Positions 32,362 through 40,874 of a stretch of DNA of 43,877 nt are shown piece by piece. Under the pieces are notes generated by a model. The model was not told the origin of the DNA, did no database searches, and worked only from the letters and a program-made list of their open reading frames with translations. Position numbers and translations under genes: made by a program. Source of the stretch: Mesorhizobium sp. B2-7-1 (GTDB lineage Bacteria > Pseudomonadota > Alphaproteobacteria > Rhizobiales > Rhizobiaceae); NCBI RefSeq assembly GCF_006440735.1, contig NZ_VFUA01000052.1, positions 1 to 43,877 on the forward strand, in the 5' to 3' direction. Each line of letters opens with the position of its first letter. The stretch's first letter is position 1.

Positions 32362-34446
32362 TTAATCCATCGGCCCCTTATCGCCAGGCTTGCCGGGCAG
32401 TTCCTGGGGAAAGAGTTCATACTTGGCCTGCTTGTCCGCCTTGACGAACACGCGTTCGCGGATGATCGAATCCTCGGCCCAGTTGAACATGAAGATCGGC
32501 GTGCCCTGCGGGATGTTGGAGAAGCGCTTGTTGACGATGAGCGCGCCCGGATATTCCGTCAGCCCGACATTGTAGACATGCTCCGTCGAGATCTTCTGGA
32601 ACTTCCGCATCAGTTCGGCACGCTGGTCGTTGTCCTGCGTTGCGACGAACTTGTTGACGATGTCGACGAGGTCCTTCTCGAACGGCATCAGGTCGACCTC
32701 GCCGCTTTCCGGCGCGCGATGGTTCCAACTGGTCTTGGGACCGACCGGCGCCAATTGCTCGGTGTTCTGCACCACGGAGGTGAGCTCCTGGTCGTTGCGC
32801 CGGATCAGCCAGTCGAAGCGGCCTGAATATTGCGAGGCATCGCGCTGCGTGCCGTTGAGCCCGTTGAGCACGACCCTGAGGCCCAGCTTCTCCATCTGCG
32901 CCACCACGCCTTCTGCAAGGCTCTTGTCGGTGGTGTAGTCGTTGTTGACCAGCATCACGATCTCGACATTCTTGCCGCCGGCGGTGCCGGCCGGGAAGTT
33001 CACGAAGCCGTCGCCGTCGGTGTCCTTGAGACCGGCCTTGGCAAGCAGGGCCTTGGCGCCCTCGAGGTCGAACGGATAGTAGACGGTCGACTTGCGGTCA
33101 TAGAAGCTGGTGCCCGACGAGAAGCCGCCCGGATAGATGGCGGTGAACGGACCCTTGACCAGCGAGTCGCCCAGCGCCTTGCGGTCGAGCGCCATGGTGA
33201 CGGCCTTGCGGAAGTCCTCGTTGCGGTTCAACTCGCGCACCGCCTGGCTGCGCTCGTCCGGGTTGCCCCAGCCGTTGGCGGAAAAGTTCAGGCGCAGATT
33301 GTAGCCGATGAGGCGCGGGCCGAAGGCAAGCCGGGCCGGCGCGTTCGGGTCGGCCGCGCGCTTCAGCGACGCGACGAAGTTCTCGGGCTGCTCGAGGTTG
33401 GAGAAGTCGCCCGAGCCCGCCACCGCCTGCACGTCGCGGTCGGCCCAGGTCGAGAGCTTGTATTGCAGCTCGTCGAGGTAAGGCAGCTGGTTGCCCTTCT
33501 CGTCGACCTTCCAATAGTACGGGTTGCGGCGCATGACGATGATGTCGTCCGGCCTATATTCGACCGGCACCCAGGCGCCCATCACCGGCATGTTCATATA
33601 TTCCGGCGGGAAGGCATTCTTGAACCGGTCGTAGGTGTTCTTCGAATATTTCGGATGCTGCGGCTTGAGGATGTGCGAGGGGCCGGGGCAGAAAGTGCCA
33701 TAGGCCATGGCATAGAGATACTGCCGCGGAAACGCCCCCTTGAACGTCCACTCGACGGTGTAGTCGTCGATCTTCTTCAGCGTCGTGCCGACGCCGAAGG
33801 TTTCCGGCGTGGCGCCGTTCAGCGGCGAGACGTTCGGATCGACGACCTCGTCGTCCCAGTAGAACATGACGTCGTCGGCATTGAAGGGCGCGCCGTCGGA
33901 CCATTTGGCGCCTTCGATCAGATGCATGGTCAGCTTGTGGCCGTCGCTCGACCAGTCCCAGCTCCTGGCGAGGTTGGGCAGCGGCTCGGTGTCCTTGGCC
34001 TCGACCTGGAACAGCGGCGCGGTGCGCGTCAGGCATTCGGAAAGGCCGATGTCGATACCGCCCCAGCCCTGCGTCTGGCCGGCGCCGTAGTTCCAGCCTT
34101 CCGGCCGGCCGCCGATGACGTGGCGCATCGTGTCGCCATAGACGCCGATGCCATCCGGCATGTTGCCGGTCTTGAAGACCAGCGGCTCCTTGGGCAGCCT
34201 GTCCTTGACCGGCGGCAGCTTGCCGGTCTTGACGTATTTCTCCGTCACCCAGTCCGGCTCGTGATAGTCGGGCAGCGCCTTGAACTCCAGGATGGAGTCG
34301 CGCGCCACATAATGGATCTTGCCTTCGGCCGGGAACGTCGCCGGCTCCGGTGGCACGGTCGGCTCGGACGCGAAGGCGTTGAGTGCATGGACCGAGACGC
34401 CGAGCATCAACCCGGCGGCAATGCCAATTCTACGAAAACTCCTCAT
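32362..34446 (-). CDS. agpA: Periplasmic alpha-galactoside-binding protein (SBP family 5)
   Basis: A 694-aa solute-binding protein of the oligopeptide type (family 5), unusually large, as is S. meliloti AgpA. The signal peptide is RRIGIAAGLMLGVSVHALNA, cleaved after A26. Family 5 features include LPNLARSWDWSSDGHKLTMH, KWSDGAPFNADDVMFYWDD and FRKAVTMALDRKALGDSLV. In S. meliloti AgpA binds melibiose and raffinose. Its ribosome site GGGAGGAG is strong, consistent with high expression. It lies second in the operon, 102 bases after agaL1. Confidence 0.92.
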   Translation of the reverse strand: MRSFRRIGIAAGLMLGVSVHALNAFASEPTVPPEPATFPAEGKIHYVARDSILEFKALPDYHEPDWVTEKYVKTGKLPPVKDRLPKEPLVFKTGNMPDGIGVYGDTMRHVIGGRPEGWNYGAGQTQGWGGIDIGLSECLTRTAPLFQVEAKDTEPLPNLARSWDWSSDGHKLTMHLIEGAKWSDGAPFNADDVMFYWDDEVVDPNVSPLNGATPETFGVGTTLKKIDDYTVEWTFKGAFPRQYLYAMAYGTFCPGPSHILKPQHPKYSKNTYDRFKNAFPPEYMNMPVMGAWVPVEYRPDDIIVMRRNPYYWKVDEKGNQLPYLDELQYKLSTWADRDVQAVAGSGDFSNLEQPENFVASLKRAADPNAPARLAFGPRLIGYNLRLNFSANGWGNPDERSQAVRELNRNEDFRKAVTMALDRKALGDSLVKGPFTAIYPGGFSSGTSFYDRKSTVYYPFDLEGAKALLAKAGLKDTDGDGFVNFPAGTAGGKNVEIVMLVNNDYTTDKSLAEGVVAQMEKLGLRVVLNGLNGTQRDASQYSGRFDWLIRRNDQELTSVVQNTEQLAPVGPKTSWNHRAPESGEVDLMPFEKDLVDIVNKFVATQDNDQRAELMRKFQKISTEHVYNVGLTEYPGALIVNKRFSNIPQGTPIFMFNWAEDSIIRERVFVKADKQAKYELFPQELPGKPGDKGPMD

Positions 34447-34548
34447 AGTCTCCTCCCAGATGTTTGGACGTCTCTGTTGCCCGCCTCTTATTTTCGGGTG
34501 GCTGGTTTCCGACGGACTTGCCCTCCTGCAGGTCCGTGTTCCGAGCGG

Positions 34549-36015
34549 TCAGCCGGCCTGTTTGAGCGCCGCCTTTTCGGCGCGCAATTCCTCGATCGAG
34601 CGCACGCTGCGGCGCGCGGCACCCGCCCATTCGCGGGTCTTGACCTTGGATTTCGAAAGCCGCTCCTTCGCCGCCGGGACGGCATCGGCATATTGCGGCA
34701 GCCAGGCGGCCTGGGCGACGACCATCTCGTCCACCATCTGCCAGACCTCCTCCGGCGTCGACACGGCGCCGACCAGCGGGTCGTGCAGCACGGCGAGCTT
34801 CAACAGGTCGATATCGCCGGCGATCGCGGCATGCACCGACATGCGCTGGACGTTGATCGAAGCCATGCAGGTGGCCGCGCAAGCCTCCGGCAGCGTGATA
34901 CCGGCCGCCATGTTGATGCCGAAGCGATCGACGAAGCCGGGCGATTCGATGATGGCGTCCTGCGGCAGGTTGGTGATCACGCCATCGTTCTTGACGTTGA
35001 AGTGGCCGCGATAGACGCGGTTGGTTTCCAGCGCTTCCAGGATGTGGCTGGCATGCTCGTTGGAGCGCCTGGCCGGGTCGATCGGCTTCGACGCCGCTTC
35101 GAGGAATTGCGGATATTCGGTCTCGAACCAGTTGCGGGTCTCGGTCGAGTAGCGCAGATAGCCGCCGGTCTCGCCATGGATCCAGTCCGACATGTCGATC
35201 CAGCGCGTGATCTCGTCGGGGCGCTTGCGGTACCAGGGCAGGTATTCGGAGAGATGCCCGTTGCTTTCGGTGGAATAGACGCCGAAGCGCTTCAGCACGT
35301 CGATGCGCAGCTTTTCCTGCTTCGAATAGACCGGGTGCGCCTCGAAGGCGGCGACCAGCTCGTCCTTGCCGATCGGCCGGCCGTTCAATCTGAGCTCGAT
35401 GAACCAGGTCTGGTGGTTGATGCCGGAGCAGACATAGTCGAGCTCCTTGGGCGACTTGGCGCCGAGCACTTCGGCGATCTGCTCGGCGCCATGCTGCACG
35501 CCGTGGCAGAGCCCGACCGTGTCGACCTTGCCGTATTCGATCGCGGCCCAGGTGTTCATGGCCATCGGGTTGGCATAGTTGAGGAACTTGGCGTTCGTCT
35601 CGGCGACCTCGCGGATATCCCGGCAGAAGTCGAGGATCACCGGAATGTTGCGCTGGCCGTAGAGGATGCCGCCGGCGCAGATCGTGTCGCCGACGCATTG
35701 GTCGATGCCATATTTCAGCGGAATGCGGATATCGTCGGCATAGGCTTCGAGCCCACCGACGCGCACGCAGCTGATGATGTAGCGCGCGCCCTCCAGCGCC
35801 TCGCGGCGGTTCGTCGTCGCCGTCACCTTGGTCGGCAGCTTGTTCGCCTCGACAATCCGGTCGAGGATCGCCTTGATCATCCCTAGATTGTGCTCGCTGA
35901 CATCGGTCAGCGCGAATTCGATGTCCCTGAATTCAGGCACGCACAGGATGTCGGTGAACAGCTTCTTGGTGAATCCGACGCTGCCGGCGCCGACAATAGC
36001 GATTTTGAAGCTCAT
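34549..36015 (-). CDS. agaL1: GH4 alpha-galactosidase, first gene of the agp operon
   Basis: A 488-aa GH4 enzyme. The N-terminus FKIAIVGAGSVGFTKKLFTD binds NAD, with D38 in LTDVSE; catalytic and metal residues are N149 in YANPMA, C170 in CHGVQHG and H201 in GINHQTWF. It is clearly a paralog of agaL2 but only moderately similar, so the two may prefer different alpha-galactosides. The ATG at 36015 follows GAGGTGAAGG; the frame is open to 36093 without support. It is divergent from agpT, which probably activates it. Confidence 0.9.
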   Translation of the reverse strand: MSFKIAIVGAGSVGFTKKLFTDILCVPEFRDIEFALTDVSEHNLGMIKAILDRIVEANKLPTKVTATTNRREALEGARYIISCVRVGGLEAYADDIRIPLKYGIDQCVGDTICAGGILYGQRNIPVILDFCRDIREVAETNAKFLNYANPMAMNTWAAIEYGKVDTVGLCHGVQHGAEQIAEVLGAKSPKELDYVCSGINHQTWFIELRLNGRPIGKDELVAAFEAHPVYSKQEKLRIDVLKRFGVYSTESNGHLSEYLPWYRKRPDEITRWIDMSDWIHGETGGYLRYSTETRNWFETEYPQFLEAASKPIDPARRSNEHASHILEALETNRVYRGHFNVKNDGVITNLPQDAIIESPGFVDRFGINMAAGITLPEACAATCMASINVQRMSVHAAIAGDIDLLKLAVLHDPLVGAVSTPEEVWQMVDEMVVAQAAWLPQYADAVPAAKERLSKSKVKTREWAGAARRSVRSIEELRAEKAALKQAG

Positions 36016-36073
36016 CACCTTCACCTCGATCCAATCGAATGCTAGGCAAGGAGCAGCAAGGGAGGATACGGCC

Positions 36074-36116
36074 GCGTGCCTTGGCGCACGCACCGCTCGA
36101 AGCCGGAAATCCGGCT
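36074..36116. promoter_or_regulatory. Inverted repeats in the agpT-agaL1 intergenic region
   Basis: Two neighbouring dyads: GCGTGC/GCACGC (36074-36091) and AGCCGG-AAAT-CCGGCT (36101-36116). They lie between the divergent starts of agaL1 and agpT, where an AraC-type activator would bind. The second could instead be a hairpin, since TTTTC follows on the + strand. Unproven. Confidence 0.3.
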
Positions 36117-36228
36117 TTTCTCCTCCCGCCCGCTCCTCGGCCGCGGGTCATTCCCGTTCTTGAGGGCCTGATTATGCGCTTATTCGCCGGCGCGGCCAGA
36201 GAAGGATTATGCTTTCGAGGGTAATTTT

Positions 36229-37104
36229 GTGCTGCGGGACCTGATCGCCAACGGAAAGCTGATGCGCACGATCTCGCTGCCGCGCGGTCGCCAGCGCCTG
36301 CATGCCATGCCAACCAGCACGGGCTACGAGCTGCGCGAGGACGAAACCTACGACTGGGACGGGCGAAAGCGCGGCCAGACGCCGTTCACCGTGCTCCAGC
36401 ACACGATCAGCGGCAGCGGTCAATTGCGCTACGAGAACCGCAGCTATCGCCTGCAGGCGAACGACACGCTGCTTGTTCTGGTGCCGCACAATCATCGCTA
36501 CTGGTTGGCCAAGGGCGACCGCTGGGAATATTTCTGGATCTCGATGAATGGCGAGGAGGCGCTGCGCATCCACAAATCGATCCTCAGCGTCTCGGGCCCG
36601 GTGTTCCGGCTGCAGCCGGCGACCATCGATCACCTTGCCGATTGCAGCCTGCGGCTCATCAAGGGTGCGGCTTCGTCCGGCGCTGCCTCGGCGATCGCCT
36701 ATGAGGCGGCAATGGCGCTTTACGACGACGTGTTCGGCTCGCATGCCTTCGCCGAAAAACAGAGTGCCATGCAGCCGGTCATCGACCACATCAACGCCAA
36801 TCTCGACAAGCCGCTGCCGGTGGCCGAGCTGGTCGAGATCAGCGGCCTCAGCCGCGCTCATTTCTCGCGCTGCTTCGCCGAGAGCGAAGGGCTGCCGCCG
36901 GCGGAGTTCGTCCTGCAGCAGCGGCTGCAGCGCGCAGCCAAGCTCCTGACCAAGGCGGATTTCCTGCCGGTGAAGGAGGTCGCGGTGCTGTGCGGCTTCG
37001 AGGACGCGAACTACTTCTCCAAGGTCTTTCGCCGCTGCTACGGCATCAACCCGACGCAGTTCCGCACCACCGGCATGTATGCGAGCCTCGGCAGCCACCG
37101 CTGA
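36229..37104 (+). CDS. agpT: AraC family activator of alpha-galactoside genes
   Basis: A 291-aa AraC/XylS regulator. A cupin-type sensor domain spans about 25-170 (GSGQLRYENRSYRLQANDTL, VLVPHNHRYWLA). The double helix-turn-helix covers about 185-283, with LVEISGLSRAHFSRCFAESE and VAVLCGFEDANYFSKVFRRC. Divergent placement next to agaL1 matches S. meliloti agpT, which is required to induce the agp operon with alpha-galactosides. The start is GTG 36229 after GAGGG. Confidence 0.9.
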   Translation: MLRDLIANGKLMRTISLPRGRQRLHAMPTSTGYELREDETYDWDGRKRGQTPFTVLQHTISGSGQLRYENRSYRLQANDTLLVLVPHNHRYWLAKGDRWEYFWISMNGEEALRIHKSILSVSGPVFRLQPATIDHLADCSLRLIKGAASSGAASAIAYEAAMALYDDVFGSHAFAEKQSAMQPVIDHINANLDKPLPVAELVEISGLSRAHFSRCFAESEGLPPAEFVLQQRLQRAAKLLTKADFLPVKEVAVLCGFEDANYFSKVFRRCYGINPTQFRTTGMYASLGSHR

Positions 37105-37128
37105 TGTCCTGTGGGTTCTTGGAAGACG

Positions 37129-38289
37129 TCAGCGCTTGGCGTCGAGCGTGGTCGAGGCTGTGCTGACCGCATCGGCCGCAGCGGCGAAAGCCGCGTCGAT
37201 CTGCTCGGGCGTGCGCTGCCCGGAGCGTTTCCAAGCGACATACTGCACGATGCCGAAGCCCGGCCGCTGCGGCACCGTCTTCACCACCGGCATGCGGAAA
37301 CCGTCGCGGAATTTTTCCCAACGCGCGCCGAGCACCGCCACCATCTCCTCGAAGGTCGGCGGCGTCGCCACGTCGGCATAGGTGATGGTGACCTTGCCGG
37401 CGAGGGCTTTTTCGCGCGAGAGCGGCACCGGGATCGAGGCGAGGTAGTCGGCCGGCACGTCGAGCAGGCCGCCGAAAGCCCATTCCTGGCGCAGCTGGTC
37501 GGCACTCATCGGCGCGACGCTGACATCGATGTCGTTGGGCGTGCCCGGTACCCGGTAGGGGCAGCGGAAACGGCCGCAATTGGCCTGCGCCGAGAATTGC
37601 CACAGCGCATAACCCTGCCAGTTGCCCATCGGGAAATGCACGTCGATGTCCGGCTTGTAGCGCGCATACCAAAGCGGCAGCCGCGACAGCAGGCGATACT
37701 GGTAACGATTTTCGGCGATGTACTGGGCGGTCTTGCCGTTGACATAGAGCACCGGAAAGCGGCCGAGGCGGCGATGCACCTGGCGCACGAATTCCTCGGC
37801 GTCCTCCAGCGACATCCATTGCGTGGCGTCGATGCCTTCGATGTCGAGGGCCATCAGCTCGTCCGGCGCCGGTTCCGCGAAATCGATGAAATTATTGGCC
37901 TGCTCGACTGGGTTGCCGGGCCGCGCGAGGTGATAGGCGCCCCATTTCAGGCCAAGCGCCTTGGCCACCACCTTGCGCGTCTGAAACAATTCGCGCGTCA
38001 CCGCATAGCGTTTCCATTGCATCTTGCAGAGTTTGACGTCGGCCTCGGCCCCGAAGCAGAAATAGGGCGGCGGCAACCCGTCGGACGCCTTGTTGATGAA
38101 GCCGGCGATGCGCTTGTCGGTGACGAGCTGCTGCCAGTCGATCGAATTGTATTCGTAGGCGTCGATCACCAGCGGGCGGTCGGCATTCTTCCACGGCTCG
38201 GAGAAATCCGAGGCCTTTGCCGCCGTGCCCAGCGCAACCGCCGCAGCGATCAGCGCCAGGCGGCGAAGAGGGCGCGCCGGCTTTTTCAA
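37129..38289 (-). CDS. Secreted GH25 (lysozyme-type) protein with C-terminal extension
   Basis: A 386-aa protein with a signal peptide (ALIAAAVALGTAAKA, cleaved near 26). Residues 38-275 match GH25 muramidases: PLVIDAYEYNSIDWQQL, D149/E151 in ALDIEG as the catalytic pair, and WQFS at 230-233. The last 110 residues form a separate part I do not recognise (TITYADVATPPTFEEMVAVL). It would cut the glycan of peptidoglycan in the periplasm. The start is TTG 38289, immediately after an in-frame TGA, with GGGG about ten bases before. It is convergent with agpT, 24 bases apart. Confidence 0.82.
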   Translation of the reverse strand: MKKPARPLRRLALIAAAVALGTAAKASDFSEPWKNADRPLVIDAYEYNSIDWQQLVTDKRIAGFINKASDGLPPPYFCFGAEADVKLCKMQWKRYAVTRELFQTRKVVAKALGLKWGAYHLARPGNPVEQANNFIDFAEPAPDELMALDIEGIDATQWMSLEDAEEFVRQVHRRLGRFPVLYVNGKTAQYIAENRYQYRLLSRLPLWYARYKPDIDVHFPMGNWQGYALWQFSAQANCGRFRCPYRVPGTPNDIDVSVAPMSADQLRQEWAFGGLLDVPADYLASIPVPLSREKALAGKVTITYADVATPPTFEEMVAVLGARWEKFRDGFRMPVVKTVPQRPGFGIVQYVAWKRSGQRTPEQIDAAFAAAADAVSTASTTLDAKR

Positions 38290-38541
38290 TCAGGGTGTCC
38301 CCACTGACCAGGGGACGATCCTGAACCGCCATGGTTAAGGAATTGCTTTCACAACATCGGCTTGCTTCGGTCCACTCCAAAACGTCAAAAAAGTATCGGT
38401 CGGGTGGACAAGCCGTGGTGGCAGGCGCTTCAATTGCCGCCTAAGCTTTCAATCAAGGCGGCCAGTGGGAATACACGGGTCTGCCTGACGAAGCGCAGCA
38501 ACCGGTCACAAGACCGGACCCGCGCGGGGAGGAAGAGGAAG

Positions 38542-39426
38542 ATGAATCCGGACCTGGAAGTCGTCCAGATCAGACAAGGAGAGTCGTTCAAGGCCTGGGC
38601 CCACGGCTATCCTTTTCGCACCGTCCGCTGGCACTTCCATCCCGAATACGAGCTGCATCTGGTCGTCGCCACCACCGGTCGCTATTTCGTCGGCGACTTC
38701 ATCGGCGAGTTCGAGCCGGGCAATCTGGTGCTCACCGGGCCCAACCTGCCGCACAACTGGGTCAGCGACGTGCCGCCGGGCGAGACCGTGCCGTTGCGCG
38801 GCCGCGTCGTGCAGTTCTCGGAAGAATTCATCGCCGACGCCTCCGCCGCGCTGCCCGAACTTGCCGCCTGCGCCGGCGTCCTCGAAACCAGCCGTCGCGG
38901 CGCGCTGTTTTCGGCTGCGACGGCAGAGCTCGCGGCGCCTTTGCTGGCGGAACTGACCGAGGCGCAGGGCGTGCGCCGCCTGTCGCTGTTCATGGCCGTG
39001 CTCGATATATTGAACCGCGCCGGCGATGTCCGCACGCTGGCCAGCGCCGGCTATCTGCCCGACCCCTCCGGCTTCATGTCGGCCGGCATCAACCAGGCGC
39101 TTGCCTATATCAACTGCCACCTGACCGAGCCCTTCAGCGAAGGCACGCTCGCCGAGATCGCCGGGCGCAGCCCGAGCGCTTTCTCGCGCAGCTTCCGCCG
39201 GCATACCGGAATGGCGCTGGTGCAGTATGTCAACCGGCTGCGCGTCAACCTTGCCTGCCAGTTGCTGATGAGCGAGGCGCAGATGTCGATCACTGAAATC
39301 TGCTACGCCGCCGGCTACAACAACATCTCGAATTTCAACCGCCAGTTCCTGGCGCAGAAAGGCATGTCGCCTTCGCGCTTCAGGGCCTTGCTGGCGCAGA
39401 ACGTCAACGCGGAGATTGCCGCCTAA
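38542..39426 (+). CDS. AraC family regulator of the ribitol-type operon
   Basis: A 294-aa AraC/XylS protein. The cupin sensor region includes VRWHFHPEYELHLVVATTGR and LTGPNLPHNWVSD; the DNA-binding region spans about 185-285, with LAEIAGRSPSAFSRSFRRHT and ITEICYAAGYNNISNFNRQF. It stands directly upstream of a sugar ABC operon on the same strand and probably regulates it. AGGAAGAGGAAG precedes the ATG at 38542; the frame is open to 38362 without homology. The gap of 252 bases before it holds a small dyad, CCGGTC-ACAA-GACCGG (38502-38517), and nothing else clear. Confidence 0.88.
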   Translation: MNPDLEVVQIRQGESFKAWAHGYPFRTVRWHFHPEYELHLVVATTGRYFVGDFIGEFEPGNLVLTGPNLPHNWVSDVPPGETVPLRGRVVQFSEEFIADASAALPELAACAGVLETSRRGALFSAATAELAAPLLAELTEAQGVRRLSLFMAVLDILNRAGDVRTLASAGYLPDPSGFMSAGINQALAYINCHLTEPFSEGTLAEIAGRSPSAFSRSFRRHTGMALVQYVNRLRVNLACQLLMSEAQMSITEICYAAGYNNISNFNRQFLAQKGMSPSRFRALLAQNVNAEIAA

Positions 39427-39455
39427 CAGGGGAGGAAGCGGGAGGAGCCAAAGGA

Positions 39456-39490
39456 AATTCCGGCCGGGAAGAGTTCTATCCGGAATTGCG
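39456..39490. repeat. Decayed family A-like palindrome
   Basis: AATTCCGG (39456-39463) mirrors CCGGAATT (39480-39487), followed by GCGTCGCAACGAA, similar to the right side of family A. The rest of the 299-base gap before the binding-protein gene holds a small stem GGGTGC/GCACCC (39526-39540) and no gene. Confidence 0.5.
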
Positions 39491-39725
39491 TCGCAACGAA
39501 GAGAATTCAGGGAAGGAAAGACGCGGGGTGCGAGGCACCCTGTGCTGGGGATCGTTTGTCCTGAAATCCAGCACGTCCAGGAGGATGTTCGCGCGGTCTA
39601 CCGGGATCGGATCCTCGGCCGCTGCCGATCACACTCCTTGCAACAGTTCGACATGCAGTCAAGGCCTGACGCGCCGTCCATCGCGCAGGTCATCGTGAAC
39701 CATTTCTCGAAACGGAGACATTCGA

Positions 39726-40808
39726 ATGACCAGAAATGCTTGGAAATCGCCGTTCGCCTTGAAATCGACGATCGCGGCCGTTTTCGCGGCCTCGCTGCTC
39801 GGCAGCACGGCGGCATTCGCCGGCACCGTCACCGACGCCACGGTCGCCTTCCTGATGCCCGACCAGGCATCGACCCGCTACGAACAGCATGACTATCCCG
39901 GCTTCGTCGCCGAGATGAAGAAGCTCTGCCCGGGCTGCAAGGTCATCTACCAGAACGCCGATGCCGACGCGGCGCGCCAGCAGCAGCAGTTCAATTCGGT
40001 GATCTCGCAGGGCGCCAAGGCGATCGTGCTCGACCCGGTCGATTCGACCGCCGCCGCCTCGCTGGTCAAGCTCGCGCAGAGCCAGGGCGTCAAGGTCATC
40101 GCCTATGACCGGCCCATCCCGACGGCGCCCGCCGATTTCTATGTGTCCTTCAACAATGAAGGTATCGGCAAGGCCATCGCCGACTCGCTGGTCGAGCATC
40201 TCAAGGCTCTCAAGGTCGATCCGGCCAGTGGCGGCCTGCTGCAGATCAACGGCTCGCCGACCGATGCCGCAGCCGGCCTGATCAAGAAGGGCATCCACGA
40301 GGGTCTCGACAACAGCGGCTACCCGATCCTGGCCGAGTTCGACACGCCGGAATGGGCGCCGCCGAAGGCCCAGCAATGGGCGAGCGGCCAGGTCACGCGC
40401 TTCGGCGCCAAGATCCTCGGCGTCGTCGCCGCCAATGACGGCACCGGCGGTGGCGCGATCGCGGCCTTCAAGGCGGCCGGCGTCGATCCGGTTCCGCCGG
40501 TGACCGGCAACGACGCGACGATCGCGGCGTTGCAGCTGATCATCGCCGGCGACCAGTACAACACAATCTCCAAGCCGAGCGAGATTGTCGCGGCTGCCGC
40601 TGCCAACGTCGCCGTCAAGCTGTTGTCCGGCGAGACGCCGAAAGCCGAGATGACGCTTTACGACACGCCCTCGCAGCTCTTCACCCCGGCTGTGGTGACG
40701 CAGGAGAACCTCAAGGCCGAGATCATCGACAAGAAGATCAACACGGCCGCCGAGCTCTGCGTCGACCGTTATGCCGAGGGCTGCAAGAAGCTCGGCATCA
40801 CCAACTGA
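39726..40808 (+). CDS. Sugar/polyol ABC transporter substrate-binding protein
   Basis: A 360-aa periplasmic binding protein of the ribose/xylose (type I, peripla_BP_4) group. The signal peptide is STIAAVFAASLLGSTAAFA, cleaved after A32. Family motifs: TVAFLMPDQASTRYEQHD, the segment ISQGAKAIVLDPVDSTAA, VIAYDRPI and VVAANDGTGGGAIAAFKAAG. C-terminal cysteines (LCVDRYAEGC) may form a disulfide. The ligand is inferred to be ribitol or a related polyol from the dehydrogenase at the end of the operon. Confidence 0.88.
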   Translation: MTRNAWKSPFALKSTIAAVFAASLLGSTAAFAGTVTDATVAFLMPDQASTRYEQHDYPGFVAEMKKLCPGCKVIYQNADADAARQQQQFNSVISQGAKAIVLDPVDSTAAASLVKLAQSQGVKVIAYDRPIPTAPADFYVSFNNEGIGKAIADSLVEHLKALKVDPASGGLLQINGSPTDAAAGLIKKGIHEGLDNSGYPILAEFDTPEWAPPKAQQWASGQVTRFGAKILGVVAANDGTGGGAIAAFKAAGVDPVPPVTGNDATIAALQLIIAGDQYNTISKPSEIVAAAAANVAVKLLSGETPKAEMTLYDTPSQLFTPAVVTQENLKAEIIDKKINTAAELCVDRYAEGCKKLGITN

Positions 40809-40814
40809 TCGCAT

Positions 40815-40846
40815 GGCATCCGGCCGCCCGTCGGCGGCCGGATGCC
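40815..40846 (+). promoter_or_regulatory. Intra-operon hairpin after the binding-protein gene
   Basis: GGCATCCGGCCGCC (40815-40828) and GGCGGCCGGATGCC (40833-40846) form a perfect 14-base-pair stem with a CGTC loop. It begins seven bases after the stop and lies before the ATPase gene; no T-run follows. It probably stabilises the upstream message. Confidence 0.75.
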
Positions 40847-40874
40847 AGGGAACGACTGTCAAGAAAGGCGGCGC

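Noticed and set aside
32830..35886. A 1018-codon open frame on the + strand across agpA and agaL1
   Set aside because: It lies antisense to two well-supported genes, is rich in Arg, Ala and Asp with no domain, and is the mirror of GC-rich codon usage.
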